A DNA stretch of 64,000 nucleotides from an uncultured Gellertiella sp. (GCF_963457605.1 NZ_OY735139.1:2200001-2264000), one strand, 5' to 3'. Numbered from the stretch's first letter, positions 53,800 to 62,519 are shown. Numbers and translations: made by a program. Notes: generated from the letters alone by a model not told the origin.

Positions 53800-53816
53800 G
53801 GTTCACTATGTGAACC
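53800..53816. promoter_or_regulatory. Perfect palindrome, candidate IclR operator
   Basis: GGTTCAC-TAT-GTGAACC lies 30 bp upstream of the aldehyde dehydrogenase start and about 180 bp before the IclR start. The remaining gap (53817-53993) is AT-rich at first and holds no gene. Control of both divergent units by the adjacent regulator is inferred. Confidence 0.6.
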
Positions 53817-53993
53817 TCTGTTTCATATTTAGACTTGCAAAGTTTTGTGGCCGGTGTCAATGTAATTCACACGTTAAATAAATTCCAGCGCACAAAAGCC
53901 GCCGGATGCCGGAAGAGGAGCCATTGCCCCGGGAGGGAAATGGTCCGGCAGGACAGGGCGGATGTGCGGCCAGACGGGGGAGGAGGCAAGGGC

Positions 53994-54797
53994 ATGAGCA
54001 CGGTTGGCAAGGCCATGGCGCTTCTCGACGCCTTCGACCTCAGGCATCCGGATCTGGGCCTGACGGAAATCGCCCGGGCTGCCGGTTATGACAAGGCGAC
54101 CACCCGACGGCTGCTGATCCAGCTCTGCGCCCATGGCATGATCGAGCATGATGCCGTCAGCCGCCGCTACCGGCTCGGCCCGGCGCTGGTCCGGCTGGCG
54201 CGCATTCGCGAAGCGCATTTTCCCTTCATCGAGATCGCCCGGCCCTTCGTCCAGCAATTGGCCGATACCACCGGCGAGACCACCCATCTCTCCGAATTCG
54301 ACTGCGGTTATCTGAATTCGACCTTCGTGGCGGAATCCGCGCGCGCCAACCGCGTCAGCGTGTCCGTCGGCGCGCGCCTGCCGCTGAACGGCACCGCCTC
54401 GGGCCTGGCCTTTCTGGCCCACGCGCCGGAGGCCTATGTCGAGCACTATCTCGCGGGCCGGCTGGAAAGCCACACCCGCTTTACCCTGACCGATCCTGAA
54501 AAGGTCCGCACCGTGCTCGGCGAGGTTCGCGAGCGCGGCTATTCGATCAGCGTGCAGGGTCATGAAGAAGGGGTCTACAGCACCGGCGCCGCGATCTTCG
54601 GGCGTGAGCGGATGCCGATCGGCGCGGTCGCCATCGCCTGCCCGCTGGTGCGCACCGACGAGGATACGGGCCGCCGTTTCGGCGAGGCCGTGCGGCGCAT
54701 CGCCGCTGAAATATCGAGCCGGCTTTCCGGCAGATCCACCCATTTGCCCCGGCAATTCCGACAATCCTCACCGCACGTTACAAAGGCAGGCGCATGA
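53994..54797 (+). CDS. IclR-family transcriptional regulator
   Basis: 267 aa from ATG 53994 with GGAGGAGG upstream; ATG 53940 also has a site and would add 18 residues. The winged HTH (MSTVGKAMALLDAFDLRHPD, LTEIARAAGYDKATTRRLL) and the IclR effector domain (about 80-255, with SVSVGARLPLNGTASGLAFL) are intact. Its stop overlaps the Tm-1-like gene (ATGA), so the regulator is translated with the enzymes it probably controls. Confidence 0.92.
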   Translation: MSTVGKAMALLDAFDLRHPDLGLTEIARAAGYDKATTRRLLIQLCAHGMIEHDAVSRRYRLGPALVRLARIREAHFPFIEIARPFVQQLADTTGETTHLSEFDCGYLNSTFVAESARANRVSVSVGARLPLNGTASGLAFLAHAPEAYVEHYLAGRLESHTRFTLTDPEKVRTVLGEVRERGYSISVQGHEEGVYSTGAAIFGRERMPIGAVAIACPLVRTDEDTGRRFGEAVRRIAAEISSRLSGRSTHLPRQFRQSSPHVTKAGA

Positions 54798-56056
54798 CCC
54801 GTCCCGTCATTCTCGTCATCGGCACAGGCGATACGAAATCCGAAGAACTCGAATTCATGGCCGAATGCATCCGTCAGGCAGGCGGCGACGCGCTGCAGAT
54901 GGATGTCAGCATTCTCGGCGACCCACCCTATGCGCCGGATTTTTCCAAGCATGACGTGCTGGCCTCAGCCGGGCTCTCGCTTGCCGATGCGACATCCGGC
55001 GGCGACGAGATGTCGGCGATGACGATGATGGCGGGCGGCGCGACGGTGCTGGCCCGCTCCCTGTTTGATGCCGGGCGCATCCACGGCATCCTGGCGCTCG
55101 GCGGCTCGATGGGCACCGATCTGGCGCTCGACGTGGCACTTGCCCTGCCGCTCGGCGTGCCGAAATTCGTCGTGTCCACCATATCCTATTCCCACCTGCT
55201 GCCACCCGACCGCATCGCCACCGACCTGATGATGATCCTCTGGGCCGGAGGACTTTTCGGCCTGAACAGCGTCTGCAAGGCGGTGCTGAGCCAGGCCTGC
55301 GGCGCCGTGGTCGGTGCCGCCCGCACCGCCATTCGCCCGGTGCGGTCGAGGCCGGTGGTCGGCATGAGCTCGCTCGGGAAGTCCTGCCTGAAATACATGA
55401 CCCTTCTGAAGCCGGAACTTGAAAGACGCGGCTATGAACTGGTGGTCTTCCACACCACCGGCATGGGTGGCCGGGCGCTCGAAGCCGTGGCGGCCCAGCG
55501 CGGTTTCGACGTGGTGATGGATTTCTCGTTGCAGGAACTTGCCAATTACGAACATGGCTCGGTGGTCAATTCCGGGGCGGACCGGCTGGAAAATGCCGGC
55601 CGTCTCGGCATCCCGCAGATCGTTGCCCCCGGTGCCGTCGACATGATCGATGTCGCCGCCTGGCAGCCCCGCCCCGGTCCTTTGGCCGAGCGCGCCTATC
55701 ACGGCCACAACCGGCTGATCGGCTCGATCATCGCCACGCCGGAGGAGCGACGGCAGATTGCCGCGCGGATCGGCGAGAAGCTTGCCGCCGCCACCGGCCC
55801 GGTCGCCTTCATCCTGCCAAATGGCGGCATCCAGCAATGGGACCAGCCCGGCGAACCCTTCTACGAGCCGGAAAGCCTTGGCGTTTTCACCGAGGCAATG
55901 CGCGCCGCCATCCGGCCGCCGGTCGAGCTGATCGATATCCCCGATCACATCAACAGCCCCGGCTTTGCCGCCGCAGCCCTCGAAGTCTTCGACCGCTGGA
56001 TCGCGGAGGGGAAAATTCCGGCAGGTGTCACCAGCAAGGCCGGAGAACCCGCATGA
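54794..56056 (+). CDS. Tm-1-like / UPF0261 family protein
   Basis: 420 aa. The N-terminus VILVIGTGDTKSEELEFMAE and the middle ALGGSMGTDLALDVALALP and VGMSSLGKSCLKYMTLL (around residue 190) fit the UPF0261 family, related to the tomato Tm-1 N-terminal domain, with a nucleotide-binding fold. The molecular role in bacteria is unknown. It is often paired with a TIM-barrel protein, which is missing here. It is coupled at both ends, to IclR and to the HAD gene. Confidence 0.85.
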   Translation: MTRPVILVIGTGDTKSEELEFMAECIRQAGGDALQMDVSILGDPPYAPDFSKHDVLASAGLSLADATSGGDEMSAMTMMAGGATVLARSLFDAGRIHGILALGGSMGTDLALDVALALPLGVPKFVVSTISYSHLLPPDRIATDLMMILWAGGLFGLNSVCKAVLSQACGAVVGAARTAIRPVRSRPVVGMSSLGKSCLKYMTLLKPELERRGYELVVFHTTGMGGRALEAVAAQRGFDVVMDFSLQELANYEHGSVVNSGADRLENAGRLGIPQIVAPGAVDMIDVAAWQPRPGPLAERAYHGHNRLIGSIIATPEERRQIAARIGEKLAAATGPVAFILPNGGIQQWDQPGEPFYEPESLGVFTEAMRAAIRPPVELIDIPDHINSPGFAAAALEVFDRWIAEGKIPAGVTSKAGEPA

Positions 56057-56718
56057 GCGTGACACTGGCAAAGGCGCTGGTCCTCGATTTCGGCGGGGTG
56101 ATTTCGAAGACGATGTTCGAGACCCACGACCTCACCGAAAGCGCCCTCGGCCTGGCGAAGGGTACGCTCGCCTGGCGGGGGCCTTTCGATCCGGACCATG
56201 ACCCGCTCTGGCAAGAGATGCAGCGCGACGAGATTTCCGAGCGCGACTACTGGCATGTCCGCGCGGCGGAAACCGGCAGGCTGATCGGCGAGGACTGGAG
56301 CGACATGCAGAGCTTCGTGATCCGCGCCCGGGGGGCCGAGCCGGATGCGGTCATCCGCCCGGAAATGCGTGACGCCATCGCCCGGGTTGCAAAGGCCGGC
56401 CATCGGCTGGCGATCCTCTCCAACGAGCTCGATCTCTTCTATGGCAAGGATTTTCGCGCCAAACTGCCGCTCCTCCAGTCCTTCGAGCTGGTGAGTGACG
56501 CCACCTATACCGGCATCCTGAAGCCCGATCCCCGGGCCTATCAGACGGTGCTCGATCAACTTGCCCTTCTCCCCGGCGATTGCGTGTTTGTCGATGACCA
56601 GCTGCGCAATGTCAGGGGAGCCGGGGCCATCGGCATGCGTACCGTCCATTTCGACGTGATGAACCCCCACAACTCCTGTCAAGAAGCGCTGGGCCATTTT
56701 GGTCTCGCCACCGCATAA
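56053..56718 (+). CDS. HAD-superfamily hydrolase (subfamily IA)
   Basis: 221 aa. Motif I reads ALVLDFGGVISK, with the nucleophile Asp followed by Phe-Gly-Gly, common in this branch; motif II Ser/Asn is in LAILSNELDLFY, the Lys in GILKPDPRAYQ and motif IV in CVFVDDQLRNVRGA. It probably dephosphorylates a small metabolite. Its start overlaps the Tm-1-like gene and the aminotransferase follows in 12 bp. Confidence 0.88.
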   Translation: MSVTLAKALVLDFGGVISKTMFETHDLTESALGLAKGTLAWRGPFDPDHDPLWQEMQRDEISERDYWHVRAAETGRLIGEDWSDMQSFVIRARGAEPDAVIRPEMRDAIARVAKAGHRLAILSNELDLFYGKDFRAKLPLLQSFELVSDATYTGILKPDPRAYQTVLDQLALLPGDCVFVDDQLRNVRGAGAIGMRTVHFDVMNPHNSCQEALGHFGLATA

Positions 56719-56730
56719 GAGGACGCCACA

Positions 56731-58080
56731 ATGCGCGACAACAATTTTCTGGCCGAACAGAACGCACGGCATATCTGGCACCCGATGGCCCATCCGGCCG
56801 ACATGCAGGCCAATCCGCCGAAGATCATTGCCGGTGGCAAGGGCACCCATGTCACCGATATCGACGGCAACACCGTGCTGGATGCGGTCGGTGGCCTGTG
56901 GAATGTCAATCTCGGCTATAGTTCGGAGCCGGTGAAGAAGGCGATTGCCGCCCAGCTTGACCAGCTTCCCTATTATTCCGCCTTTCGGGGCACCTCGACG
57001 GCTCCCGCCATCGAGCTTGCCCATGAACTGGCGGAATGGTTTGCGCCTGAAGGCATGGTGCGCTCCTTCTTCACCTCGGGTGGCTCCGATTCGGTCGAAA
57101 CCGCCCTGCGGCTTGCCCGCCAGTACTGGAAGATCCGTGGCCAGGGCGACCGCACCAAGTTCATCGCGCTGAAGAAGGGCTATCACGGCACCCATTTCGG
57201 CGGGGCCTCGGCCAATGGCAATGCCAATTTCCGCCGCAACTACGAGCCGCTGATGCCGGGCTTCTTCCACATGCCCGCCCCCTATGCCTATCGCAATCCC
57301 TTCAACGAAACCGATCCGGCAAAGCTCGCCCAACTGATCGTGCAAGCCTTCGAGGACGAAATCGCGTTTCAGGGAGGCGATACGATTGCCGCCGTCATCC
57401 TGGAGCCGGTTCTGGGCGCAGGCGGCGTCATCGTTCCCCATTCGAGCTTCATGCCCGCCATCCGCGCGCTTTGCGACAAGCATGAGATCCTGCTGATTGC
57501 CGACGAGGTGGTGACCGGTTTCGGGCGCACCGGCTCCTGGTCCGGCTCGCGGCTCTGGGGCGTCCAGCCCGACATGATGTGCATCGCCAAGGCGATCACC
57601 TCGGGCTATTTCCCGCTCGGTGCCACCCTGATCGGCCAGAAGATGGCGGATGCCTTCGAGAGCGACAAGACCACCTTCGGTGCGATAGGCCATGGCTATA
57701 CCTATTCCGCCCATCCGGTCGGCTGTGCGGCAGCGCTGGCAGCGCTTGCCGAAACCCGCCGCCTGAAGCTCGATGAAAACGCCGCTGCGCGTGGCACCGA
57801 ATTCCAGGCAGGCCTGCAGGGTCTGAAGGACCGGCATGAGGCGGTCGGCGATGTCAGGGGTATCGGCCTGATGGCGGCCATCGAGCTGGTCGCCGACCGC
57901 GCCACGAAGAAACCTGCCGACAAGAAGGTGATGGCAAAGGCTGCCGAAGCTGCCTATGCCGAGGGCGTCATGGTCCGGGTGTCCGGCAACAACATCATCC
58001 TGTCGCCGCCGCTGATCCTGAATGCAGATGAAGTCCAGCAGATCGTCGCGGCGCTCGACGTGGCGCTTGCCAGCCTTTAA
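56731..58080 (+). CDS. Class III aminotransferase (omega-amino acid type)
   Basis: 449 aa with GAGGA upstream. PLP motifs are FFTSGGSDSVETALRLARQYW near residue 112, Asp in LLIADEVVTGFGRTG near 255 and the Lys in MMCIAKAITSGYFPLGA near 285. This pattern is that of omega-amino acid:pyruvate aminotransferases, which turn beta-alanine, GABA or taurine-like amines into semialdehydes. The facing aldehyde dehydrogenase could take the product. It ends the operon; hairpin repeats follow at once. Confidence 0.93.
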   Translation: MRDNNFLAEQNARHIWHPMAHPADMQANPPKIIAGGKGTHVTDIDGNTVLDAVGGLWNVNLGYSSEPVKKAIAAQLDQLPYYSAFRGTSTAPAIELAHELAEWFAPEGMVRSFFTSGGSDSVETALRLARQYWKIRGQGDRTKFIALKKGYHGTHFGGASANGNANFRRNYEPLMPGFFHMPAPYAYRNPFNETDPAKLAQLIVQAFEDEIAFQGGDTIAAVILEPVLGAGGVIVPHSSFMPAIRALCDKHEILLIADEVVTGFGRTGSWSGSRLWGVQPDMMCIAKAITSGYFPLGATLIGQKMADAFESDKTTFGAIGHGYTYSAHPVGCAAALAALAETRRLKLDENAAARGTEFQAGLQGLKDRHEAVGDVRGIGLMAAIELVADRATKKPADKKVMAKAAEAAYAEGVMVRVSGNNIILSPPLILNADEVQQIVAALDVALASL

Positions 58081-58126
58081 AGTTTGTCGGGGAAAAGTGG
58101 GATCCGGTTTTCCCCGCACGGACAAA
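58081..58126. repeat. Intergenic hairpin repeat, copy 1
   Basis: A 46-bp imperfect palindrome with nested stems (GTTTGTC near the start, GGACAAA at the end; GGGGAAAA with TTTTCCCC inside). It starts right after the aminotransferase stop and could also end its transcript. Copy 2 lies 11 bp downstream. Confidence 0.8.
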
Positions 58127-58137
58127 AAAAATTCTAG

Positions 58138-58183
58138 AGTTTGTCAGGGAAAAGTGGAATCCGGTTTTCCCGAAAGGACAAAC
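58138..58183. repeat. Intergenic hairpin repeat, copy 2
   Basis: Second copy, with better pairing: GTTTGTC with GACAAAC and GGGAAAA with TTTTCCC around GTGGAATCCGG. The sequence is about 85% identical to copy 1. Such short palindromic intergenic elements are common and mobile in rhizobial genomes. Confidence 0.8.
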
Positions 58184-58199
58184 GAAAACAAAGGGCCCT

Positions 58200-58236
58200 A
58201 GAGTCTGTCTGGTTCAATATGAACCTGACAGACTCT
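58200..58236. repeat. Third intergenic palindrome
   Basis: AGAGTCTGTCTGGTTC (58200-58215) and GAACCTGACAGACTCT (58221-58236) pair with one mismatch around AATAT. It differs in sequence from the two preceding repeats but shares the GTCTGTC/GACAGAC theme. Confidence 0.75.
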
Positions 58237-58288
58237 AAAGTCAGCTCCGCCCTCCGGTTTCTTTTTTTGCCGGAGAGCGGATCTTCCA

Positions 58289-58315
58289 TTTACTATTAGT
58301 AAATAATATATTATT
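58289..58315. promoter_or_regulatory. AT-rich palindromes, candidate toxin-antitoxin operator
   Basis: TTTACTA-T-TAGTAAA (58289-58303) is a perfect inverted repeat, followed by AATAATATATTATT (58302-58315), also self-complementary. They lie 50-75 bp before the antitoxin start in a very AT-rich stretch. Binding by the RHH antitoxin for autoregulation is inferred. Confidence 0.5.
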
Positions 58316-58365
58316 ATAAGAAAATTACATACTACCTTTGGTTTTAGCTGTGTGGATAGATATCG

Positions 58366-58629
58366 ATGGCCGATCAGACCGTGCCTGCCGTGCCGCTTAC
58401 GCTCGTTATCCCCTCCGATATTCTCGTCGATATCGAAGCCATTGCGGCAATTTGCGTCCGGTCACGCAGCTGGGTCATCATCCGCGCCCTGAAGACGTAC
58501 ATTGCTTCAGAAGGACGTGAAATCAAGAGCATAGCTCATTCTGCGCAGGAGATCGACATGGGAATGGCCATTGATCTCGACGAGGTGATTTCTCAGGTCG
58601 AGCGAATTTCGCAAGGACGCAAGCCATGA
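58366..58629 (+). CDS. RHH-type antitoxin
   Basis: 87 aa. The N-terminal half (PLTLVIPSDILVDIEAIAAI and CVRSRSWVIIRALKTYIAS) fits a ribbon-helix-helix DNA-binding domain of the ParD/CopG type; the C-terminal half (IDLDEVISQVERISQGRKP) would wrap the toxin. Its stop overlaps the toxin start in ATGA, the normal arrangement for a toxin-antitoxin pair. Confidence 0.87.
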   Translation: MADQTVPAVPLTLVIPSDILVDIEAIAAICVRSRSWVIIRALKTYIASEGREIKSIAHSAQEIDMGMAIDLDEVISQVERISQGRKP

Positions 58630-58964
58630 AGATATGGATCGCCGCCGCCGTTCAGGCGCGAATTGTCGAGGAGGCCACCTATCTCTGGCAGCGCAGTCCG
58701 CAGATGGCGGAACGGTTCAGCAACGCCCTGAAACGGTTGCGCAATGACCTGACTGATGTCGGCAAGATCCGGGATGTGCCGGGCGTCCTGCCTGTTCCCG
58801 AAGTCTGTCGCCTGCGGGTCGGTGACTATAATTTCGACTACCGTCTGGACAGGAATTCCGGTGCCGCACTGGCGATCAGCGCCGCCCGCCTGCCGATGCC
58901 GTTGCTGGCGATAGACGATGATTTCGATTGCGAATTGCGGCCCGCGCAGGTGAGGGATTTCTGA
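58626..58964 (+). CDS. RelE/ParE-family toxin
   Basis: 112 aa. The order of elements (WIAAAVQARIVEEATYLWQR, then FSNALKRLRNDLTD, then CRLRVGDYNFDYRLDR) is that of the RelE/ParE fold. ParE members poison gyrase and RelE members cut mRNA; sequence alone does not decide. The gene is coupled to the antitoxin and ends 7 bp before the converging hpaI stop. Confidence 0.85.
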   Translation: MKIWIAAAVQARIVEEATYLWQRSPQMAERFSNALKRLRNDLTDVGKIRDVPGVLPVPEVCRLRVGDYNFDYRLDRNSGAALAISAARLPMPLLAIDDDFDCELRPAQVRDF

Positions 58965-58971
58965 CCCTGCT

Positions 58972-59790
58972 TCAATAGCTAGCAGACGGCTTTTGCGGGG
59001 GGCTGCCGGTGGTGCCCTCCGTCGTGCCCCTGAACCCGCGCGCCAGCGCCGTGGTCGCCTGGGAAAACAGCGTGACATCGGTGCCGACGGCGACGAATTT
59101 TGCGCCAAGCTCGATATAGCGCCGGGCGAGCAGGGGATCGCTGGTCAGGATGCCCGCCGGCTTTCCCGCCGCCTGGATGCGCAGGATCGCCCTTTCGATG
59201 GTCTCGAGCACCACGGGATCGCTGCCCCGGCCGGGATAGCCCATGTCGGCGGCGAGATCGGCGGGGCCGATGAAGATCGCATCGACGCCCTCGACTGCGG
59301 CAATCGCCTCGATGGCATCGACAGCCGCCTTGCTTTCGACCTGTACGATCAGGCAGATCTCGTCATTGGCGGTGGTGAGATAGTCGGGGATCCGGTTGAA
59401 GGCGGAGGCACGGGCCACCGCCGCACCCACGCCGCGCACGCCCTTCGGCGGGTAGTTCATCGCCTTGACCAGCTGGCGCGCCTGGTCGGCGCTGTCGACC
59501 ATCGGCACCAGCACGGTCTGTGCGCCGATATCGAGCACCTGCTTGATCATCCAGGTCTCGCCGACCGGCACCCGCACCACCGGGGCCACCGGGCAGGCGG
59601 CAAGGGTCTGCAACTGGGAGAGCAGCAGCGGAATGTCGTTCGGCCCGTGTTCGCCATCGATCAGCAGCCAGTCGAATCCGGCCCCCCCGGCGATCTCGGC
59701 GGTATAGGGGCTGGCAAGGCTCAGCCAGAAGCCGATCATCGCCCTGTCGCCACGAAGGCCTGCCTTGAAAGGGTTTATGGGTGCGGGCAT
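58972..59790 (-). CDS. hpaI: 4-hydroxy-2-oxo-heptane-1,7-dioate aldolase
   Basis: 272 aa. Class II pyruvate aldolase motifs are present: FDWLLIDGEHGPND with the base His near residue 48, metal Glu in IVQVESKAAVDAIE and Asp in IFIGPADLAADMGYPG. It cleaves the hydrated heptanedioate to pyruvate and succinic semialdehyde, the last step of the homoprotocatechuate pathway. AAGGA precedes the ATG. It is the last gene of the hpa unit, 21 bp after hpaH. Confidence 0.92.
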   Translation of the reverse strand: MPAPINPFKAGLRGDRAMIGFWLSLASPYTAEIAGGAGFDWLLIDGEHGPNDIPLLLSQLQTLAACPVAPVVRVPVGETWMIKQVLDIGAQTVLVPMVDSADQARQLVKAMNYPPKGVRGVGAAVARASAFNRIPDYLTTANDEICLIVQVESKAAVDAIEAIAAVEGVDAIFIGPADLAADMGYPGRGSDPVVLETIERAILRIQAAGKPAGILTSDPLLARRYIELGAKFVAVGTDVTLFSQATTALARGFRGTTEGTTGSPPQKPSASY

Positions 59791-59811
59791 GGCGCTGGTC
59801 CTTGTATGCGT

Positions 59812-60615
59812 TCAGGCGAAAAAGGCACTGACGGTGCCAAAGGGGCCGAAATCGGCGATGATGGTGTCGCCATGCCTTGCTTCGACCGGGCGGATGAAGG
59901 AGCCCGAGAGCACCACGTCGCCTGCCGAAATCGACGCGCCATAGGTGGCAAGCCGGTTGGCAAGCCAGGCGATCCCGGCGGCGGGCTGGTTGAGCACCCC
60001 GGCGCCGAGCCCGGTTTCCTCGACCTCGCCATTGCGCGACACGATGGCGCCCATCCAGCGCATGTCGACCTCGCCGGGCCGCACGGGACGACCGCCGAGC
60101 ACAATACCGCCATTGGCCGCATTGTCGGAGATGGTGTCGAAGATCGTGCGGGCCTTGCGGGTCTCGGCATCGACGCGTTCGATGCGGGTGTCGAGGATTT
60201 CAAGCGAGGGCGAGATGAAGTCGGTGGCATTCAGCACGTCGAATACCGTGACTCCCGGGCCTTTCAGCGGTGCCTTCATGATGAAGGCAATTTCCGCCTC
60301 CACCCGTGGCGCGATGAAGCGGTCGGCGGGAATGGTGGCGCTGTCGGCAAAGAACATGTCATCGAGCAGCACGCCCGAATCGGGGATCGAAATGTTCAGC
60401 GCATATTGCATCGCCTTGGAGGTAAGGCCGATCTTGAAGCCGCGCGCCACCCGTCCGCTGTCGATCTTGAGCCGGATCAGTTCCGCCTGCACCCGGTAGG
60501 CATCGTCCATGGTCGCATCGGGAAAATCGAGGCTGAGAAGGCGGATCTGGCGACGCGTCCGTTCCGCCACAAACAGGCGGCGGGCGGCATCGGCAATCTG
60601 GGTCTCGGTCAGCAT
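59812..60615 (-). CDS. hpaH: 2-oxo-hept-4-ene-1,7-dioate hydratase
   Basis: 267 aa, the usual length. Family motifs are YRVQAELIRLKIDSGR near residue 40, GFKIGLTSKAMQ near 60, VEAEIAFIMK near 105 and ALEILDTRIE-like ISPSLEILDTRIE near 140. It adds water to the oxo-heptenedioate before the aldolase step. Its ATG overlaps the hpaG stop (ATGCTGA). Confidence 0.93.
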   Translation of the reverse strand: MLTETQIADAARRLFVAERTRRQIRLLSLDFPDATMDDAYRVQAELIRLKIDSGRVARGFKIGLTSKAMQYALNISIPDSGVLLDDMFFADSATIPADRFIAPRVEAEIAFIMKAPLKGPGVTVFDVLNATDFISPSLEILDTRIERVDAETRKARTIFDTISDNAANGGIVLGGRPVRPGEVDMRWMGAIVSRNGEVEETGLGAGVLNQPAAGIAWLANRLATYGASISAGDVVLSGSFIRPVEARHGDTIIADFGPFGTVSAFFA

Positions 60616-61490
60616 CCGGCCATATCCTCGTCAGCAACGGTATTGCGCAAGGTTCCGATACCGTCGGCTTCCACTTCTATCACATCGCCCGGCTTCAGCC
60701 AGACCGGCGGATCGAATCGCGCCCCGGCCCCCGTCGGCGTGCCGGTGACGATCACGTCACCCGGCACCAGCGTGGTGAAGGTCGAGATATAGGCGATGAT
60801 CTTGCGGAAGGAAAAGATCATCCGCGATGTCCGGTCTTCCTGCCGTGTCTCGCCATTGACTCGGGTGACAAGCCTCACATCGGCGAGCTGGCTTTCGTCC
60901 CGGTAGGGCACCAGCCACGGGCCGATGGACCCGGTGCGGTCGAAATTCTTGCCCTGGGTGACGTTGAACTTCGCATGGCGCACCCAGTCGCGGATCGTGC
61001 CCTCATTGCAGAGCGACAGCGCGGCGATATGGTCGAGCGCGTCCTTCTCGGCAATCCGGCGCCCCCCCTTGCCGATGACGATGACGATCTCGCCTTCGTA
61101 ATCGAGCTCTGGGCTTTCCGGCGGGCGGATCAGCGGCTGGTCATGGCCGGTGAAGGAGCGCGGGAAGCGGATGAACAGCGACGGATTGGACGGGGCTTTC
61201 TGCCCGTCCTTGTATTCCTCGTTGCGGTCGGGAAAGTTGACCCCGACGCAGATCAGCTTTTCCGGCGACCGGAGCGGGATGTCGTAGGTGATGTCCGATA
61301 CCGGGAAATCGGCTTCAAGACCACGCGCCGCCTCTTCCAGGCGAAGAAGGGCACCTGCCTCCACCACGGCCTGAAGGGTCGGATAATCCGGGCCGAAGCG
61401 GGCCGACAGATCTATCACGCCCGCGTCGGTGATGATCCCGTAGCCCTGCTGGCCGTGGCGGGTGAAGCTTGCAAACTTCGAATGCGTCAT
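60609..61490 (-). CDS. hpaG: Fumarylacetoacetate-hydrolase-family enzyme, HpaG-like
   Basis: 293 aa from ATG 61490 with AAGGAAG upstream. The FAH core shows LICVGVNFPDRNEEY near residue 79, LDYEGEIVIVIGK near 130 with metal-binding Glu residues and DVIVTGTPTGAGARFDPP near the end. By its place between hpaD and hpaH it should decarboxylate (and perhaps isomerise) the ring-cleavage product. HpaG of enterobacteria is a double-domain protein of about 430 aa, while this is a single domain, so isomerase activity may be carried by another gene. Confidence 0.85.
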   Translation of the reverse strand: MTHSKFASFTRHGQQGYGIITDAGVIDLSARFGPDYPTLQAVVEAGALLRLEEAARGLEADFPVSDITYDIPLRSPEKLICVGVNFPDRNEEYKDGQKAPSNPSLFIRFPRSFTGHDQPLIRPPESPELDYEGEIVIVIGKGGRRIAEKDALDHIAALSLCNEGTIRDWVRHAKFNVTQGKNFDRTGSIGPWLVPYRDESQLADVRLVTRVNGETRQEDRTSRMIFSFRKIIAYISTFTTLVPGDVIVTGTPTGAGARFDPPVWLKPGDVIEVEADGIGTLRNTVADEDMAGC

Positions 61491-61538
61491 TGTCACTTCC
61501 TTGGGTAAAGGGGGGGTGAGGGCCGTCGCCGGCACGCC

Positions 61539-62519
61539 TTACGGCGCGATGATCGGCTGGGCCTTCAGCAGCGCCTCGCGGACCTCGGCACCGCCGAACA
61601 GGCTGCCATGTTCGAACCAGCTTTTCGGCGCGGGCGCGCCCCAGAGGGTCTGGCGCTGCGGGTCTTTCAGATCCCATTTGATCGGCTCCAGGTCCGGGTC
61701 GACGGTCTGGTAATCCGAGCAATAGATCTCGATGCGATGGCCATCGGGATCGAGGATATAGAGGAAGAAGGCGTTTGAAATGCCATGGCGACCGGGGCCG
61801 CGTTCGATATTGGCGAGATAGCCGGTGGTCGACATCAGGTCGAGGAGATCGATGATGTTGAGGGGCGTCGGCACCCAGAAGGCGGTGTGGTGCAGGCGGG
61901 GGCCACGGCCATTGGTAAAGGCGATGTCATGAACGCCGCCCTTGCGGTGCATCCAGGCCGCCCAGAGCTTCTTGCTCTCCTCGTCCTCGGTATATTCCGT
62001 CACCCGGAAGCCCATCTCGTTATAGAAGGCGACGGAGGCGTCGACATCGGGCGTGAAGCAGTTGAAATGGTCGATGCGCAGCGGCTTGACGCCCTTGTAG
62101 AGCCTGTATTGCTGGTGGATCGGGGCGAGCCGTTCCATCTTGTGGTAGAATTCCAGCGGAATGCCGAAATTGTCCCGGGTCCGGAGCGTGCGGCCCTGAT
62201 GGGGGCGCTCGACCCATGCGGCCGGCAGGCCCTTCGCCTCGAACCAGCTCTTTGCCCGGTCGAGATCCTCTTCGCCATAAACCTTCATGCCGAGCACATT
62301 GGCGACGGGACTGTCGCCCTGTTTCAGCACCATGCAGTGATGGCCGCGTTCTTCGAGCGCCCGGAGGTAGATTTCCCGGTCGTCCTCATAGGTCACCTGC
62401 AGGCCGAGCGTGTCGACATAGAAGGCGCGCGAGGCGGCGAGATCCCTGACGATGAACTCGACATGGCTGAGCCGCACGGTGTTGAAGTCGGGGTAAAGAT
62501 TCGGATTGGGTATCGGCAT
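61539..62519 (-). CDS. hpaD: 3,4-dihydroxyphenylacetate 2,3-dioxygenase
   Basis: 326 aa with GAGGAGGAAA before the ATG. Two vicinal-oxygen-chelate domains are visible (first from LSHVEFIVRDLAASRAFYVD, second from RIDHFNCFTPDVDASVAFYN). Metal ligands are His in IDHFNCF, His in RLHHTAFWV and Glu in GHRIEIYCSDY. It cleaves homoprotocatechuate next to the ring hydroxyls using Fe(II) or Mn(II) and O2. It follows hpaE by 115 bp and precedes hpaG by 48 bp. Confidence 0.93.
   Translation of the reverse strand: MPIPNPNLYPDFNTVRLSHVEFIVRDLAASRAFYVDTLGLQVTYEDDREIYLRALEERGHHCMVLKQGDSPVANVLGMKVYGEEDLDRAKSWFEAKGLPAAWVERPHQGRTLRTRDNFGIPLEFYHKMERLAPIHQQYRLYKGVKPLRIDHFNCFTPDVDASVAFYNEMGFRVTEYTEDEESKKLWAAWMHRKGGVHDIAFTNGRGPRLHHTAFWVPTPLNIIDLLDLMSTTGYLANIERGPGRHGISNAFFLYILDPDGHRIEIYCSDYQTVDPDLEPIKWDLKDPQRQTLWGAPAPKSWFEHGSLFGGAEVREALLKAQPIIAP

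Noticed and set aside
55945-58125. A 726-aa minus-strand frame covering the HAD and aminotransferase genes
   Set aside because: An antisense artefact; both plus-strand genes have catalytic motifs and coupled starts.
58081-58236. CRISPR-like array
   Set aside because: Only two similar units that are palindromes, with an 11-bp gap and no spacers; no cas genes are in the window.
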